Source: Paraglaciecola sp. (GTDB taxonomy: Bacteria > Pseudomonadota > Gammaproteobacteria > Enterobacterales > Alteromonadaceae). Taken from it: 64,000 nucleotides of DNA. The stretch is taken from positions 1 to 64,000 of the forward strand of contig JAACSL010000017.1 in the NCBI GenBank assembly GCA_009993955.1. The letters run 5' to 3'. Below are positions 17,485 through 28,250 of the stretch, one piece after another. Position 1 is the first letter of the stretch. Each line of letters begins with the position of its first letter. The notes under the pieces were generated by a model that was not told the origin of the DNA, made no database searches, and saw nothing but the letters and a program-made list of their open reading frames with translations. Made by a program: the position numbers and the translations under genes.

Positions 17485-18987
17485 TTACGCTTGCTCATCC
17501 GTATCATCGTCGGCTTGTTCGAGCAATTGACTATCTAGGCGTTTATTGGTTTGCACGCCTAATTTGCGAAACTGCTCAACTTGCCTGACTAAATTGCCCT
17601 TACCGGAACTGAGTTTGTTCATGGCGCCTTCATAGTTTTTTTGGCTCATCTCAATGGCTTTACCGACTTTTTCCATATCACCAATAAACCCATGAAATTT
17701 GTCGTAAAGTTTAGCCGCATGCTCGGCAATCTTCTGAGCGTTTTGATTTTGGTATTCATACTGCCAAATATTGTTGATGGTACGCAGCGCTACCAACAAG
17801 TTTGTTGGACTGACCAGCATTATATTGTGATCGAATGCCAGTTTTAATAAGTCAGGGGCGTGATCAGCGGCCAATAAAAACGCAGATTCAATGGGAATAA
17901 ACAGCAAGACATAATCTAAGGTGCGCAGGCCTTTGAGATCTTGATAGTCTTTTTTGCCTAATTCTTTAATGTGGTTGCGCAATGAATTGACGTGCTCTTT
18001 TAAGTGCAACAAACGCGCGGTTTCGTCTTCTTGTTGATTGAAATATCGTTCATAGGCGGCCAACGACACTTTGGAATCGATAACCACATCTTTGTCATTA
18101 GGTAGATGCACAACCACATCTGGCTGATAACTCTTGCCACTCTCATTTTTCAAGGCGACCTGAGTGTCAAACTCATGTCCTTCACGCAAACCGGATTCTT
18201 TAAGAATTCGCTCCAGCACCACCTCTCCCCAGTTTCCTTGGGTTTTGTTGTCACCTTTTAAGGCCTTGGTTAAAGCAGCGGCATCTTGAGTAATTTGTAA
18301 GTTGAGTTCTTTTAAGCCCATGATCTCTGTTTTAAGTGAGGCTCGCTCTTGGCCCTCTTTCACATATTGATCGGTGACTTGGCGTTTAAACCCTTCAATT
18401 TGCTCTTTTAACGGTGACAGTAAACTGTCTAAACCGGCTTTGCTGGCTTGATTAAACTTTTCTTGTTTTTGTTCGAAGATCTTATTCGCCAGATTTTCGA
18501 ACTGCTCCTGCAAGCGTTTTTCAGCTTGTTCTAACAAGTCGAGCTTTTCTTGGCTGGCTTGCTGTGCTTGCTCAAACCGGGCAGCTTGGCTTTCTAGTTG
18601 CGTACGCAAGTCACTGGCGACTTGTTGCATGTGTTGATATTGCAGCAACCAATGTTGTTTTTCCTGCTCTAGCTGCTTTATCTGCATTAATTGAGGTTGA
18701 ATTTGCCCCAATAATTGCTGATCCTGCATGAGTTGTGCATGGGCTTGTTGATACTGAGCCTGAGTGGTTTTTAATTGGCTTTCGATATTAGACAATTGGC
18801 TATTGAGGTAATGTTCTTGTTGTGTACTGAGCGCCACTTGTTGCGCTAATTTGTCGGCGAGTTGCTGCCTTCCTCGCCACACGGCAATCCCTAAACCAAC
18901 AGCGGCCCCAGCGATAAACACCGCAAACAAGATTAAATAAACGTGTAATTCGCTCAGATTGTCGAAAAGCGGCATCGAGAGTTCCAT
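17485..18987 (-). CDS. rmuC: DNA recombination protein RmuC homologue
   Basis: 500 residues: one N-terminal TM helix (about 15-37), a long Gln-rich coiled coil (about 40-200), and the RmuC domain (about 220-440) containing the nuclease-like segment YQPDVVVHLPNDKDVVIDSKV with GNWGEVVLERIL before it. RmuC limits inversions between short inverted repeats and is a predicted PD-(D/E)xK-like nuclease tied to the membrane. Length and layout are as in E. coli (475). The gene sits between the convergent diguanylate cyclase and the fumarase gene upstream on the same strand. Confidence 0.93.
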   Translation of the reverse strand: MELSMPLFDNLSELHVYLILFAVFIAGAAVGLGIAVWRGRQQLADKLAQQVALSTQQEHYLNSQLSNIESQLKTTQAQYQQAHAQLMQDQQLLGQIQPQLMQIKQLEQEKQHWLLQYQHMQQVASDLRTQLESQAARFEQAQQASQEKLDLLEQAEKRLQEQFENLANKIFEQKQEKFNQASKAGLDSLLSPLKEQIEGFKRQVTDQYVKEGQERASLKTEIMGLKELNLQITQDAAALTKALKGDNKTQGNWGEVVLERILKESGLREGHEFDTQVALKNESGKSYQPDVVVHLPNDKDVVIDSKVSLAAYERYFNQQEDETARLLHLKEHVNSLRNHIKELGKKDYQDLKGLRTLDYVLLFIPIESAFLLAADHAPDLLKLAFDHNIMLVSPTNLLVALRTINNIWQYEYQNQNAQKIAEHAAKLYDKFHGFIGDMEKVGKAIEMSQKNYEGAMNKLSSGKGNLVRQVEQFRKLGVQTNKRLDSQLLEQADDDTDEQA

Positions 18988-19095
18988 TTTTTGAAAACAA
19001 GCTTGGGTTTATTGCACGGCTTGCGCATAAACCATCTATGAGTGGTGTGTTGAGTCACCTAGTGCAGTGACCCAACCATTGTGCCTTCGCTAGGC

Positions 19096-20619
19096 TCACA
19101 TTTTGGCATTAGCCTCGGCAATATTTACCTTCCAGATTGCTGGACCAGTCTCATGAGCATTGGCTCCTGTACTGTCCACAGCGACTGTTACCGGCATGTC
19201 TTCCACATCAAATTCATAAATAGCTTCCATACCGAGATCAGCAAATGCCACAACCCGTGACTTCTTAATGGCTTTTGACACCAAATAAGCAGCGCCACCC
19301 ACCGCCATTAAATAGACAGCCTGATGTTTCGCAATACTCTTGACGGTGGCAGGTCCACGTTCCGCTTTGCCAATCATGCCAATCAAGCCGGTTTTTTCCA
19401 ACATCATGTCAGTAAATTTATCCATCCGCGTGGCGGTAGTGGGGCCTGCTGGGCCAACTACTTCATCACCTACGGCGTCAACCGGACCGACGTAGTAGAT
19501 AAAACGATTGGTCAAATCGACCCCTTCTGGCAAACCTTCACCATTGTCTAACATGGTTTGTATACGTTTGTGCGCGGCATCACGGCCGGTTAACATTTTG
19601 CCCGACAACAGCACCGTCTCGCCGACTTTCCATTGTTTGATATCTTCTTTGGTGACGGTATCTAAGTTCACCCGACGTGTGCCTTCACTGACTTCCCACG
19701 TCACTTTGGGCCAATCTTCTATTTTGGGTGGGGAAAACGTTGCAGGGCCAGTGCCATCTAGATGAAAGTGGGCATGCCGGGTGGCCGCACAATTGGGGAT
19801 CATCGCCACCGGTTTTGAAGCTGCATGGGTAGGCACTGACTTGATTTTTACATCCACCACGGTGGTTAAGCCACCTAAACCTTGTGCACCAATACCCAGA
19901 TCATTAACTTTTTTGAAAATGTCTAAACGTAGTTTTTCTTCCGTCGTCACCGCGCCTCTATCCATTAATTCTTGGATATCCACGGGATCCATCAAACTCT
20001 CTTTTGCAAGCACGGCTGCTTTTTCAGCGGTACCGCCAATGCCAATACCTAACATGCCTGGTGGGCACCAACCAGCTCCCATAGTCGGCAAGGTTTTCAC
20101 TACCCACTCCGCAATATCATCACTTGGATTGAGCATCACCATCTTCGATTTGTTCTCTGAACCGCCGCCTTTGGCCGCGATCATTACTTCGATGTGCGCC
20201 CCCGGCACCGTATCAATATGCACCACCGCTGGCGTATTATCTTTGGTATTAATGCGTTTGCCGGCAGGGTCACTGACGATGGAAGCGCGCAGTGGATTAT
20301 CAGGATTTAAATAGGCTCGACGGGTGCCTTCATCCACCATTTCTTGGATCGTCATATTAGTTTTATCCCACTGCACAGCCATGCCCACTTTAACAAAGCA
20401 GGTCACAATGCCGGTGTCTTGACATATCGGACGCTTGCCTTCGGCTGACATACGAGAATTGATCAGGATCTGCGCCATAGCATCTTTTGCCGCTTGACTC
20501 TTTTCCATGTTATAGGCTTTTTCTACCGCCTTGATGTAATCAAGGGGGTGATAGTAAGAAATAAACTGTAAGGAATCCTCGATGCTATCGATAAAGTCTT
20601 GTTGCCGAATAATAGCCAT
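19096..20619 (-). CDS. Class I (iron-sulfur) fumarate hydratase
   Basis: Converts fumarate to malate in the TCA cycle. 507 residues from ATG 20619, which has GAGG upstream (AGAGGCAACT); the in-frame extension to 20730 looks non-coding. The three cysteines that hold the catalytic [4Fe-4S] cluster are C66 (PICQDTG), C185 (GWCPPGM) and C277 (PNCAATRH). FumA/FumB type, oxygen-labile dimer. E. coli FumA is 548 residues; this is the shorter version common in marine gammaproteobacteria. Divergent from pabB, with a shared 160-base promoter region. No class II fumC is in the window. Downstream lies a 10-base imperfect hairpin (19049-19076) without a U run. Confidence 0.93.
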   Translation of the reverse strand: MAIIRQQDFIDSIEDSLQFISYYHPLDYIKAVEKAYNMEKSQAAKDAMAQILINSRMSAEGKRPICQDTGIVTCFVKVGMAVQWDKTNMTIQEMVDEGTRRAYLNPDNPLRASIVSDPAGKRINTKDNTPAVVHIDTVPGAHIEVMIAAKGGGSENKSKMVMLNPSDDIAEWVVKTLPTMGAGWCPPGMLGIGIGGTAEKAAVLAKESLMDPVDIQELMDRGAVTTEEKLRLDIFKKVNDLGIGAQGLGGLTTVVDVKIKSVPTHAASKPVAMIPNCAATRHAHFHLDGTGPATFSPPKIEDWPKVTWEVSEGTRRVNLDTVTKEDIKQWKVGETVLLSGKMLTGRDAAHKRIQTMLDNGEGLPEGVDLTNRFIYYVGPVDAVGDEVVGPAGPTTATRMDKFTDMMLEKTGLIGMIGKAERGPATVKSIAKHQAVYLMAVGGAAYLVSKAIKKSRVVAFADLGMEAIYEFDVEDMPVTVAVDSTGANAHETGPAIWKVNIAEANAKM

Positions 20620-20780
20620 AGTTGCCTCTAAATTTGACGGGTAATTGAAAGAACGGCATTCGTTCATCATGTGAAGATATGATAACCTTTGCCGGGGTAT
20701 AGCTCCATGATAAATATTTATATCGAACAATTCTAAGTGGTTGAGCTACTTCACTATTATCAAGGTTCACACAGCACTGC

Positions 20781-22253
20781 ATGAGTAAACAGTCTTCAAC
20801 AAAAATCCGTATCACCGAATTGGGCATCGAGGGTGAGGTGTCGCTAGCTAACATGTTTGCATCAGTGGCTACTAGGCCTTGGTCAATGCTCCTTGATTCT
20901 GCAGATAGTCAGCACCCTGATGCACGCTTCGATATTATGGTGGCCGATCCTATCGCCACCATTCTTACCCATCAGCATGACAACCAAGTGTGGTGCAAAG
21001 CAGACAACGGCACCGAAACGCGCAGCGGTGATCCATTTGTTTTGATTGAAGACATCATGCGAGGTAATTTTGGGGCGCATCTTGCCCCGACCTCTGATTA
21101 TTCCCATTTGCCGTTTCTGGCGGGAGCCATGGGTTTTTTTGGTTATGATTTAGCAAGGCAATTAGAAAAATTACCTGACCAGCACAGCGAACATTACAAT
21201 GCCCCCGACATGGCGATAGGCTTATACGCTTGGAGTCTTGTTAAAGATAACCACAACGGACGTATTTATTACTGCCGAGTTAACGAGTTTTCAGCGCCCT
21301 CCCCTGAACATTGGTTGGCTATTGCCAAACAAACATTGACAGCACAGCAAAATGCTAAAAATGAACGTGTACCAGAGCCACAGGACATGCCTTTTTCACT
21401 TGACAGTGCGTGGCAAGCCAATATGCAGGCAGCGCAGTACTACCAGCAAATAGACAAAATCCATCACTACTTGCGTGCGGGAGACTGCTATCAAATTAAC
21501 TTCGCCCAACGTTTTGAGGCGCAATACTCAGGAGATGAATGGCAGGCTTACGTCGCCCTGCGCAATGCCAATACAGCCCCCTTTTCTGCCTTCATACGCT
21601 TACCTCAGTGTAGTATTTTGAGTATTTCACCGGAGCGTTTTTTGGCGGTTAAAGATAAACAAGTACAAACTAAACCGATTAAAGGTACACGCCCGCGTGC
21701 TAATACTTGGCAGCAAGACCAAGCAGGAATTGAGGCCTTGTTGAACTCTGAAAAAGACCAAGCAGAAAACTTGATGATTGTGGATTTGTTGCGCAACGAC
21801 TTGAGTAAACACTGCAAAGCTAATTCGGTAAAAGTCCCTGCCCTGTTTAAAATCGAGAGCTTTCCCGCTGTTCATCACTTAGTCAGCACAGTGGTAGGCG
21901 AACTAGATGAACACAGTACACCTTTGGCGCTTTTTAAAGGCGCGTTTCCCGGTGGTTCAATTACTGGTGCGCCCAAAGTGCGAGCCATGCAAATTATTGA
22001 TGAGTTGGAACCGCACAAACGGAATATCTACTGTGGCAGCATTGCCTACATTGGCGTTAGACAAGATATGGACAGTAGTATTTGCATTCGCACCCTGTTG
22101 GCGGAAAACGGTAGGTTATATTGTTGGGCGGGTGGCGGTATTGTCTTGGATTCAGAAGCGCATGCGGAATATCAGGAAAGTTTGGATAAAGTCGCAAAGA
22201 TATTGCCTATTCTCATGAAAGATCGGCAAACACCTAATGGCAACAGGTTTTAG
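20781..22253 (+). CDS. pabB: Aminodeoxychorismate synthase component I
   Basis: Makes 4-amino-4-deoxychorismate from chorismate and ammonia for folate synthesis, with PabA supplying ammonia. 490 residues of the chorismate-binding family. PIKGTRPR (about 300) is the signature that marks PabB, since TrpE has an Ala-Gly in place of Lys-Gly. Also GGSITGAPKVRAMQIIDELE, the chorismate-site segment, and an N-terminal domain that normally binds Trp as a structural element. The stop is one base before the NudL start, so the two genes form an operon, as in several gammaproteobacteria. Confidence 0.93.
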   Translation: MSKQSSTKIRITELGIEGEVSLANMFASVATRPWSMLLDSADSQHPDARFDIMVADPIATILTHQHDNQVWCKADNGTETRSGDPFVLIEDIMRGNFGAHLAPTSDYSHLPFLAGAMGFFGYDLARQLEKLPDQHSEHYNAPDMAIGLYAWSLVKDNHNGRIYYCRVNEFSAPSPEHWLAIAKQTLTAQQNAKNERVPEPQDMPFSLDSAWQANMQAAQYYQQIDKIHHYLRAGDCYQINFAQRFEAQYSGDEWQAYVALRNANTAPFSAFIRLPQCSILSISPERFLAVKDKQVQTKPIKGTRPRANTWQQDQAGIEALLNSEKDQAENLMIVDLLRNDLSKHCKANSVKVPALFKIESFPAVHHLVSTVVGELDEHSTPLALFKGAFPGGSITGAPKVRAMQIIDELEPHKRNIYCGSIAYIGVRQDMDSSICIRTLLAENGRLYCWAGGGIVLDSEAHAEYQESLDKVAKILPILMKDRQTPNGNRF

Positions 22254-22254
22254 C

Positions 22255-22821
22255 ATGAACAAATCTGATTTTCTTAAGGCTTTTCAGCATATCCGTCAGG
22301 TAAACTCAGAGCATGATTATCCCCTACGTGAACCTGGCAGACCTGCCGCCGTGTTGATCCCCATTGTTCAGCATCCCCAACATCTCAGTGTATTGTTCAC
22401 AGAACGAGCGGCACACCTCAAACATCATGGCGGTCAAATCAGTTTTCCCGGCGGTAAGCAGGAGGTGTACGACGCTAATTTATTGGCTACTGCCTTACGG
22501 GAATCGCAAGAAGAAATAGGTTTAAAACCGGAAGAAGTGGATATAGTCGGTCAGCTTCCCCGCTATCGCACAGTCAGTCGCTATGAGGTATTGCCCTACA
22601 TTGGTTTTATCCCCGCTCCCTTGTCACTACAACTTGATCACAACGAAGTGGCCGCCACCTTTGAAGTACCGCTGAGTTATTTGTTGGATAAAAATAATCA
22701 TTTAATACATTGGGTTAAACGCAACAACGAACAGTTCCCTGTCTATTTTATACCTTGGCAGGATAAACATATTTGGGGAGCCACTGCGGCGTTTATTCGC
22801 AATTTAGCTAATCATTTTTAG
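22255..22821 (+). CDS. nudL: NudL-type Nudix hydrolase (CoA pyrophosphatase)
   Basis: 188 residues from ATG 22255 (AGG seven bases upstream). The UPF0035/CoA-pyrophosphatase extension HHGGQISFPGG precedes a Nudix box GGKQEVYDANLLA...RESQEEIG. Asp stands in for the first Glu of the box, as in E. coli NudL. The enzyme is expected to cleave CoA and its derivatives to 4'-phosphopantetheine and 3',5'-ADP. It follows pabB directly, and the same arrangement is known in E. coli (pabB-nudL). Confidence 0.9.
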   Translation: MNKSDFLKAFQHIRQVNSEHDYPLREPGRPAAVLIPIVQHPQHLSVLFTERAAHLKHHGGQISFPGGKQEVYDANLLATALRESQEEIGLKPEEVDIVGQLPRYRTVSRYEVLPYIGFIPAPLSLQLDHNEVAATFEVPLSYLLDKNNHLIHWVKRNNEQFPVYFIPWQDKHIWGATAAFIRNLANHF

Positions 22822-22936
22822 CAACAATTGTTTACGCTACGCTGGGCTTTGCTGCCCCCCTGAATAACGTTAACAAGTTGTTGTTCCAGACATTTACGCG
22901 CACAATTACCGTAATTAATCGTTTATTCGAGGCTTT

Positions 22937-24310
22937 ATGATCAGCGTTTTTGATATGTTCAGTATTGGTATTGGCCCTTCGAGTTCACATACCGTTGGTC
23001 CGATGCGTGCGGCCAAGGCATTTTGTGAACAATTGCAAGAGCAGAGTTTATTTACCCAAGTCACCGAAGTAAAAGCCGAGTTATTTGGCTCTTTAGGGCA
23101 AACAGGCAAAGGACATGGCACGGGCAAGGCTGTCATCTTGGGATTGCTTGGACTAGCGCCCGAATCGGTGGATGCAAGTTTAGTGGATGGGTATTTAGAG
23201 GAAATTCGCCGCACTGAAAAACTGCAGCTCGCGGCACAAAAATTCATTACCTTTGGGTCTGAAGACGCCATTATTTTTCATCGACGCAAAACGCTTAAAC
23301 TGCATGCCAATGGCATGACCTTGCATGCCTATCACAACAAAGAGCTGATCCACTCACAGACATATTATTCGATTGGCGGAGGTTTCATTATCCGTGAACA
23401 AGACTTTGCTCAACAAAAAGTAGCTGCCTTGCTGCACGAAGAACAAAATGTACCCTTCAATTTTTCAAGTGCAGCGCAATTACTCAGTTTGTGTAAGGAA
23501 CACGGCTTTACCATTAGCTCACTGATGATGAAAAATGAACAGGTATTTCAACCCAAAGCCGAAGTGGTGCGTAAACTCTGGGAAATCTGGCAAGTCATGT
23601 ATGAATGTGTGCAAGTCGGGATCAACAGTGAGGGCATTTTACCGGGAGGGCTTAAAGTGACTCGCCGAGCCCCTGGCCTGTATCGACGTTTACAAAGTGA
23701 ACAAACGGCGGATCCCATGGTAGCCATGGATTGGGTGAATCTATTTGCTCTGGCCGTGAATGAAGAAAATGCCGCAGGTGGACGAGTTGTTACGGCGCCC
23801 ACTAATGGCGCTGCAGGCATCATTCCCGCTGTACTGTGTTATTTCAATAAGTATGTACGCCCGGTTGATCAAGAAATCGTTAGTCGATATCTCCTGTGTG
23901 CTGCTGCCATTGGTATTTTATATAAAAAGAATGCGTCGATATCGGGTGCGGAAGTGGGTTGCCAGGGTGAAGTGGGTGTTGCTTGTTCCATGGCAGCGGG
24001 TGCCTTAACCGAAATTCTTGGTGGGTCAGTTGACGCTGTTGAAAATGCGGCGGAAATTGGAATGGAACACAACCTTGGTTTAACCTGCGATCCTGTGGGT
24101 GGTTTGGTACAAGTACCCTGTATAGAACGCAACGCCATGGGGGCAATTAAAGCCATTAATGCGTCACGATTAGCCCTACGTGGCAGCGGTCAACATAAAG
24201 TATCCCTCGACAAGGTCATCAAAACTATGTGGGATACGGGTACCGACATGAAGTCCAAATACAAAGAAACCGCACGTGGTGGTTTGGCTGTGAATATAAT
24301 TGAATGCTAG
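22937..24310 (+). CDS. sdaA: L-serine dehydratase (L-serine ammonia-lyase)
   Basis: Deaminates L-serine to pyruvate. 457 residues, single-chain type: the SDH beta domain (about 3-160, beginning [21 protein letters not shown]) followed by the alpha catalytic domain with iron-sulfur cysteines in [15 protein letters not shown] (about 340) and [17 protein letters not shown] (about 385). The [4Fe-4S] cluster replaces PLP in this family. ATG preceded by GAGG five bases away. Single gene with its own terminator. The product could equally be named SdaB; the two E. coli paralogues cannot be separated here. Confidence 0.93.
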   Translation: MISVFDMFSIGIGPSSSHTVGPMRAAKAFCEQLQEQSLFTQVTEVKAELFGSLGQTGKGHGTGKAVILGLLGLAPESVDASLVDGYLEEIRRTEKLQLAAQKFITFGSEDAIIFHRRKTLKLHANGMTLHAYHNKELIHSQTYYSIGGGFIIREQDFAQQKVAALLHEEQNVPFNFSSAAQLLSLCKEHGFTISSLMMKNEQVFQPKAEVVRKLWEIWQVMYECVQVGINSEGILPGGLKVTRRAPGLYRRLQSEQTADPMVAMDWVNLFALAVNEENAAGGRVVTAPTNGAAGIIPAVLCYFNKYVRPVDQEIVSRYLLCAAAIGILYKKNASISGAEVGCQGEVGVACSMAAGALTEILGGSVDAVENAAEIGMEHNLGLTCDPVGGLVQVPCIERNAMGAIKAINASRLALRGSGQHKVSLDKVIKTMWDTGTDMKSKYKETARGGLAVNIIEC

Positions 24311-24350
24311 TGCCGAGAATTAATCATCCATTCACAAGTGGGGTTAAATA

Positions 24351-24381
24351 AAAAAGGGCGTTATTTTTAACGCCCTTTTCT
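24351..24381. terminator. Bidirectional terminator between sdaA and cysB
   Basis: Perfect eight-base stem GGGCGTTA (24356-24363) / TAACGCCC (24368-24375), loop TTTT, with A run before and T run after, so it can stop both convergent transcripts. Confidence 0.9.
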
Positions 24382-24437
24382 TGTTATTTTCACCGGCTAA
24401 TTATAATCACCGGCAAACCAAATCAATTCTAGGCGGA

Positions 24438-25502
<1,065 letters not shown>

Positions 25503-25507
25503 TCAAA

Positions 25508-25519
25508 CGTTATATAACG
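25508..25519. promoter_or_regulatory. Palindrome in the cysB upstream region
   Basis: CGTTATATAACG, a perfect 12-base palindrome about 95 bases upstream of the cysB start and 183 bases before the kinase gene. It is flanked by another TATATAA. Candidate operator, regulator not identified. Confidence 0.3.
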
Positions 25520-25701
25520 ATGGGAAAATGAATTCCATATTATTTTAAGGATTCGGTGTTTTTGTTGTAAAAATACCAATATTTGCGATTTAGTCTGGCA
25601 AATCATGCCCTTAAATTCGTCAGCCTGCCTGTATAAACCTTTGTTACTTCAAGAATACTGAGTTAGTGTATGCAGCGTAAACAGCCCCCTGAGCCCGTGC
25701 T

Positions 25702-26394
25702 ATGAGCAATAATGACAATCAGCTTGAGTTCTCAACTGTCCTAGCGGCAGCGGTACATGATATGAAAAACTCATTGTGCCTGTTGCTCCAATCGATTGAA
25801 AATCTCAATGCCTGTCTGCCCTCCACCAACGATGAAAGCAGCGTACATTTGGCATCAGCACACTATGAAGCCTCACGATTAAACACAGGCTTAGTGCAAC
25901 TGTTATCACTGTATCGGGCTGGACTGAAAAACCTGCCAATTAATATTGATCAGCATTATCTTGATGATGTAATCGACGAAGTACTTGCCACCAATGCTAG
26001 CTATCTCAAACATAAAAATATTAGTCTGAAGGTAGAACTGGTCGATAACCTAAGTTGGTATCTTGATTTAGATTTGATTTGTATTCTGCTCAACGATATG
26101 TTGATTAACGCCATGCGTTACTGTCAGGGGAATATTTTGCTAACGGTGGGCACACAGGACGATCAATTATTGATCAGTGTGCATGACGACGGTCCGGGTT
26201 ATCCCGTGGCCATGTTGGAGGCCAACAAAAGCGAACTACTCGACTTTGACATCAGTCATGGTAGAACTGGGCTTGGGTTGTTTTTTGCTAGGCTCATCGC
26301 CAAAGCCCACAGCAAAGACGAGAAGTATGGGTTGATTAGTTTGCAAAATGGCGGCAAGTTGGGCGGCAGTGTATTTACATTAATGTTACCTTGA
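25702..26394 (+). CDS. Soluble sensor-less histidine kinase
   Basis: 230 residues, no membrane helix and no sensor domain. A HisKA-like dimerisation helix carries the phosphoacceptor H19 (VHDMKNSL). The ATP-binding domain follows with N box NDMLINAMRY (about 131), G1 DDGPGYP (about 157) and G2 GRTGLGLFFARLIA (about 185). It is therefore a minimal kinase that must take its signal from a partner, or act as a phosphatase or histidine-phosphotransfer-like adaptor. No response regulator is adjacent. Forty-nine bases downstream is a membrane-anchored coiled-coil protein on the same strand, the best candidate partner. HDxKN-type H boxes are common in marine gammaproteobacterial orphan kinases. Confidence 0.8.
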   Translation: MSNNDNQLEFSTVLAAAVHDMKNSLCLLLQSIENLNACLPSTNDESSVHLASAHYEASRLNTGLVQLLSLYRAGLKNLPINIDQHYLDDVIDEVLATNASYLKHKNISLKVELVDNLSWYLDLDLICILLNDMLINAMRYCQGNILLTVGTQDDQLLISVHDDGPGYPVAMLEANKSELLDFDISHGRTGLGLFFARLIAKAHSKDEKYGLISLQNGGKLGGSVFTLMLP

Positions 26395-26443
26395 TGATTG
26401 GCGATAAATCTTGAATAAATAAAGCAATAAAGAGAGAAAACCA

Positions 26444-27208
26444 TTGTTCGTAATTATTGTAGTATTAATTTTAGCCTTGGTGCTGATCGCAGTGGTGGTG
26501 AATGCCATTCAGCAACATCGCAACAAAATTGAATTAGAACGACGCAACGAAATTGCTAGAAACAAAAGCATTATCGACGACACTGAGTCCACTTTAATGG
26601 CTGCCCAACACATACCAGTCACCCAACGCCTCCTCTTTATTTTGCAACGTCGCGCGCTCAGCGCCTTGAAAGTCATTAACCAACTCACCCCAGGTGCCTC
26701 GGATATTAAGGAACGGATCAAAAACTACGAAACTAGCATGCAAGCCTTGAATGTCGAGCAACCACCGCCATCAGAAGAGGCCTTTCAACTGCCACAAAAT
26801 GATAAACAAGTGATTCAGTTTATCCGCGGGATCAAAAACATGCGGGCGGTACTGCGCTCAGAATTCAAAAAAGGCAAAATTGACAGCCGGATCTTTGTGC
26901 AAGAAGACAAACTACTGGAGCGGATGCAGCTAAGAGCCAATGTTGATACCTTGATCCGCCGAGGTGATGTTGCCTTGAAAAATAATCAGATTGGATCGGC
27001 CCGGCAATGCCTTGAAAAAGCCATTGGTGCCCTCGCCGCTCAGCCCAATCCCGATGACTATGTGATAACTCGCCAAGCTCAGTTGGAAGAGCAGCTCCTC
27101 AATATCCAAGATAATTTGCGCGATGCTAACAGTCAGCATGTGAAGAAGCGCCAAGAATCAGAACGCAACGAACTTGACGAATTGTTTTCCCAGAAGAAGA
27201 AATGGTAG
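26444..27208 (+). CDS. Membrane-anchored coiled-coil protein of unknown function
   Basis: 254 residues, starting at TTG with GAGAG about eight bases upstream; no ATG fits. Residues 2-20 are one TM helix made almost wholly of Val/Ile/Leu. The rest is charged, helical and cytoplasmic, with stretches suggesting coiled coil or TPR-like hairpins (ANVDTLIRRGDVALKN near 165 reads like a TPR) and a basic tail KKKW. I do not recognise the family. It lies 49 bases after the soluble histidine kinase in the same direction, implying an operon and possibly a membrane dock for that kinase. The LysR gene downstream is convergent. Confidence 0.65.
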   Translation: MFVIIVVLILALVLIAVVVNAIQQHRNKIELERRNEIARNKSIIDDTESTLMAAQHIPVTQRLLFILQRRALSALKVINQLTPGASDIKERIKNYETSMQALNVEQPPPSEEAFQLPQNDKQVIQFIRGIKNMRAVLRSEFKKGKIDSRIFVQEDKLLERMQLRANVDTLIRRGDVALKNNQIGSARQCLEKAIGALAAQPNPDDYVITRQAQLEEQLLNIQDNLRDANSQHVKKRQESERNELDELFSQKKKW

Positions 27209-27217
27209 AGGCCTAAT

Positions 27218-28129
27218 CTATTTTGTGGGAGGATCAATTTGCTGATTATGCCGCTCCACCCAATGCCAAAATGCATGTGCCGCCACTGACAACGTACCCC
27301 GACTACTTTTTACCATACCAACCCGTTTCTGCAGGCCACTGTTGACAAATGGCAAACAAACGAGTCCTTCATTTTGCATTTGCTCACTGCATAAACAAGG
27401 TACCACCGATATTCCCAAACCATGTTTTACCAAGCGACCTAAGGTAGCTAACTGGCCTGCTTCAGCCACCACATTAAGCCGCAATTTTTGTTCCTGAAGG
27501 TAGCTGTCAATCCAGCGCCGAATCGACGAATCATTGTTCATGGCCACAAAGGGAAAGTCACATATATCTGCCCAACTCAGATGACTACAATGCGCCAAAG
27601 GATGACCAGCATTGAGGACGACCATAAATTCATCGTTAAACAGCGGATAAAACGTTAAACCCTCCAGTTGGTCATGTTCAAAACTAAAACCCAGTTCTAC
27701 CCGACCATCTCGAATTTGGTGCAGAACCGATTCCATGACAACGTCATTTACCGAGATTTTAATATTGGGGTAACTCTGATGAAACTGTGCCAATAAACTG
27801 GGTAACAGCCCAGCAGCAAAAGATGGCATCGCCGCCAGTGAGAGCTTACCCTGACCTTTGGCAAACAAATTATGCACATCCATGATGGCACTGTCCCAAT
27901 CGTTCATCAGGCGTATTGCCACAGGCAAAAATGTTTGCCCTTCCGGGCTGAGTTCAACTTTACGTGTGGTTCTTGAAAATAAGGGGCCACCGAGTTGGCT
28001 TTCCATTTTTTTGATGGCGGTTGACAAGGCCGGTTGTGACAAAAACATTTTTTCTGCTGCTTCGGCAAAAGTCGACGAACGGGCTACACAGATAAACGCT
28101 TGCAGCTGTCTGATGGAAATTGTACTCAT
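27218..28129 (-). CDS. LysR-family regulator, divergent from a CoA-transferase operon
   Basis: 303 residues: winged helix-turn-helix at 1-60 (RQLQAFICVARSSTFAEAAE; SQPALSTAIKKMESQLG) and a periplasmic-binding-like effector domain (about 90-295). It is transcribed away from the scoA-scoB-like pair, with a 35-base near-perfect palindrome in the 121 bases between them. By the usual LysR pattern it should control that pair and itself. The inducer is unknown; a keto acid or CoA thioester linked to acetoacetate or butyrate use is plausible. Confidence 0.88.
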   Translation of the reverse strand: MSTISIRQLQAFICVARSSTFAEAAEKMFLSQPALSTAIKKMESQLGGPLFSRTTRKVELSPEGQTFLPVAIRLMNDWDSAIMDVHNLFAKGQGKLSLAAMPSFAAGLLPSLLAQFHQSYPNIKISVNDVVMESVLHQIRDGRVELGFSFEHDQLEGLTFYPLFNDEFMVVLNAGHPLAHCSHLSWADICDFPFVAMNNDSSIRRWIDSYLQEQKLRLNVVAEAGQLATLGRLVKHGLGISVVPCLCSEQMQNEGLVCLPFVNSGLQKRVGMVKSSRGTLSVAAHAFWHWVERHNQQIDPPTK

Positions 28130-28148
28130 GTTTTTTCACTTAATCTTG

Positions 28149-28183
28149 CTAGCTATTAATAAATATTATTTATTAATAGCTAG
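28149..28183. promoter_or_regulatory. 35-base palindromic operator between LysR gene and CoA-transferase operon
   Basis: Two perfect 16-base arms (CTAGCTATTAATAAAT and its complement) around a three-base centre ATT. It contains the T-N11-A type core expected of a LysR-family binding site and sits 20 bases from the LysR start and 68 from the scoA-like start. It may also form a cruciform or mRNA hairpin, but the position favours an operator. Confidence 0.7.
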
Positions 28184-28250
28184 ATAAATTCAATTTTACT
28201 ATTACAAACAAGACAATACACTAACACGAAGGTTTTTTTGAGGAACAAAC

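Noticed and set aside
19049-19076. Hairpin after the fumarase gene considered as a terminator
   Set aside because: Stem has a mismatch and there is no U run on either strand; fumarase transcript probably ends another way.
19781-20314. 177-codon frame on the plus strand opposite fumarase
   Set aside because: The fumarase frame carries all catalytic cysteines; the antisense frame has low-complexity, unrecognisable sequence.
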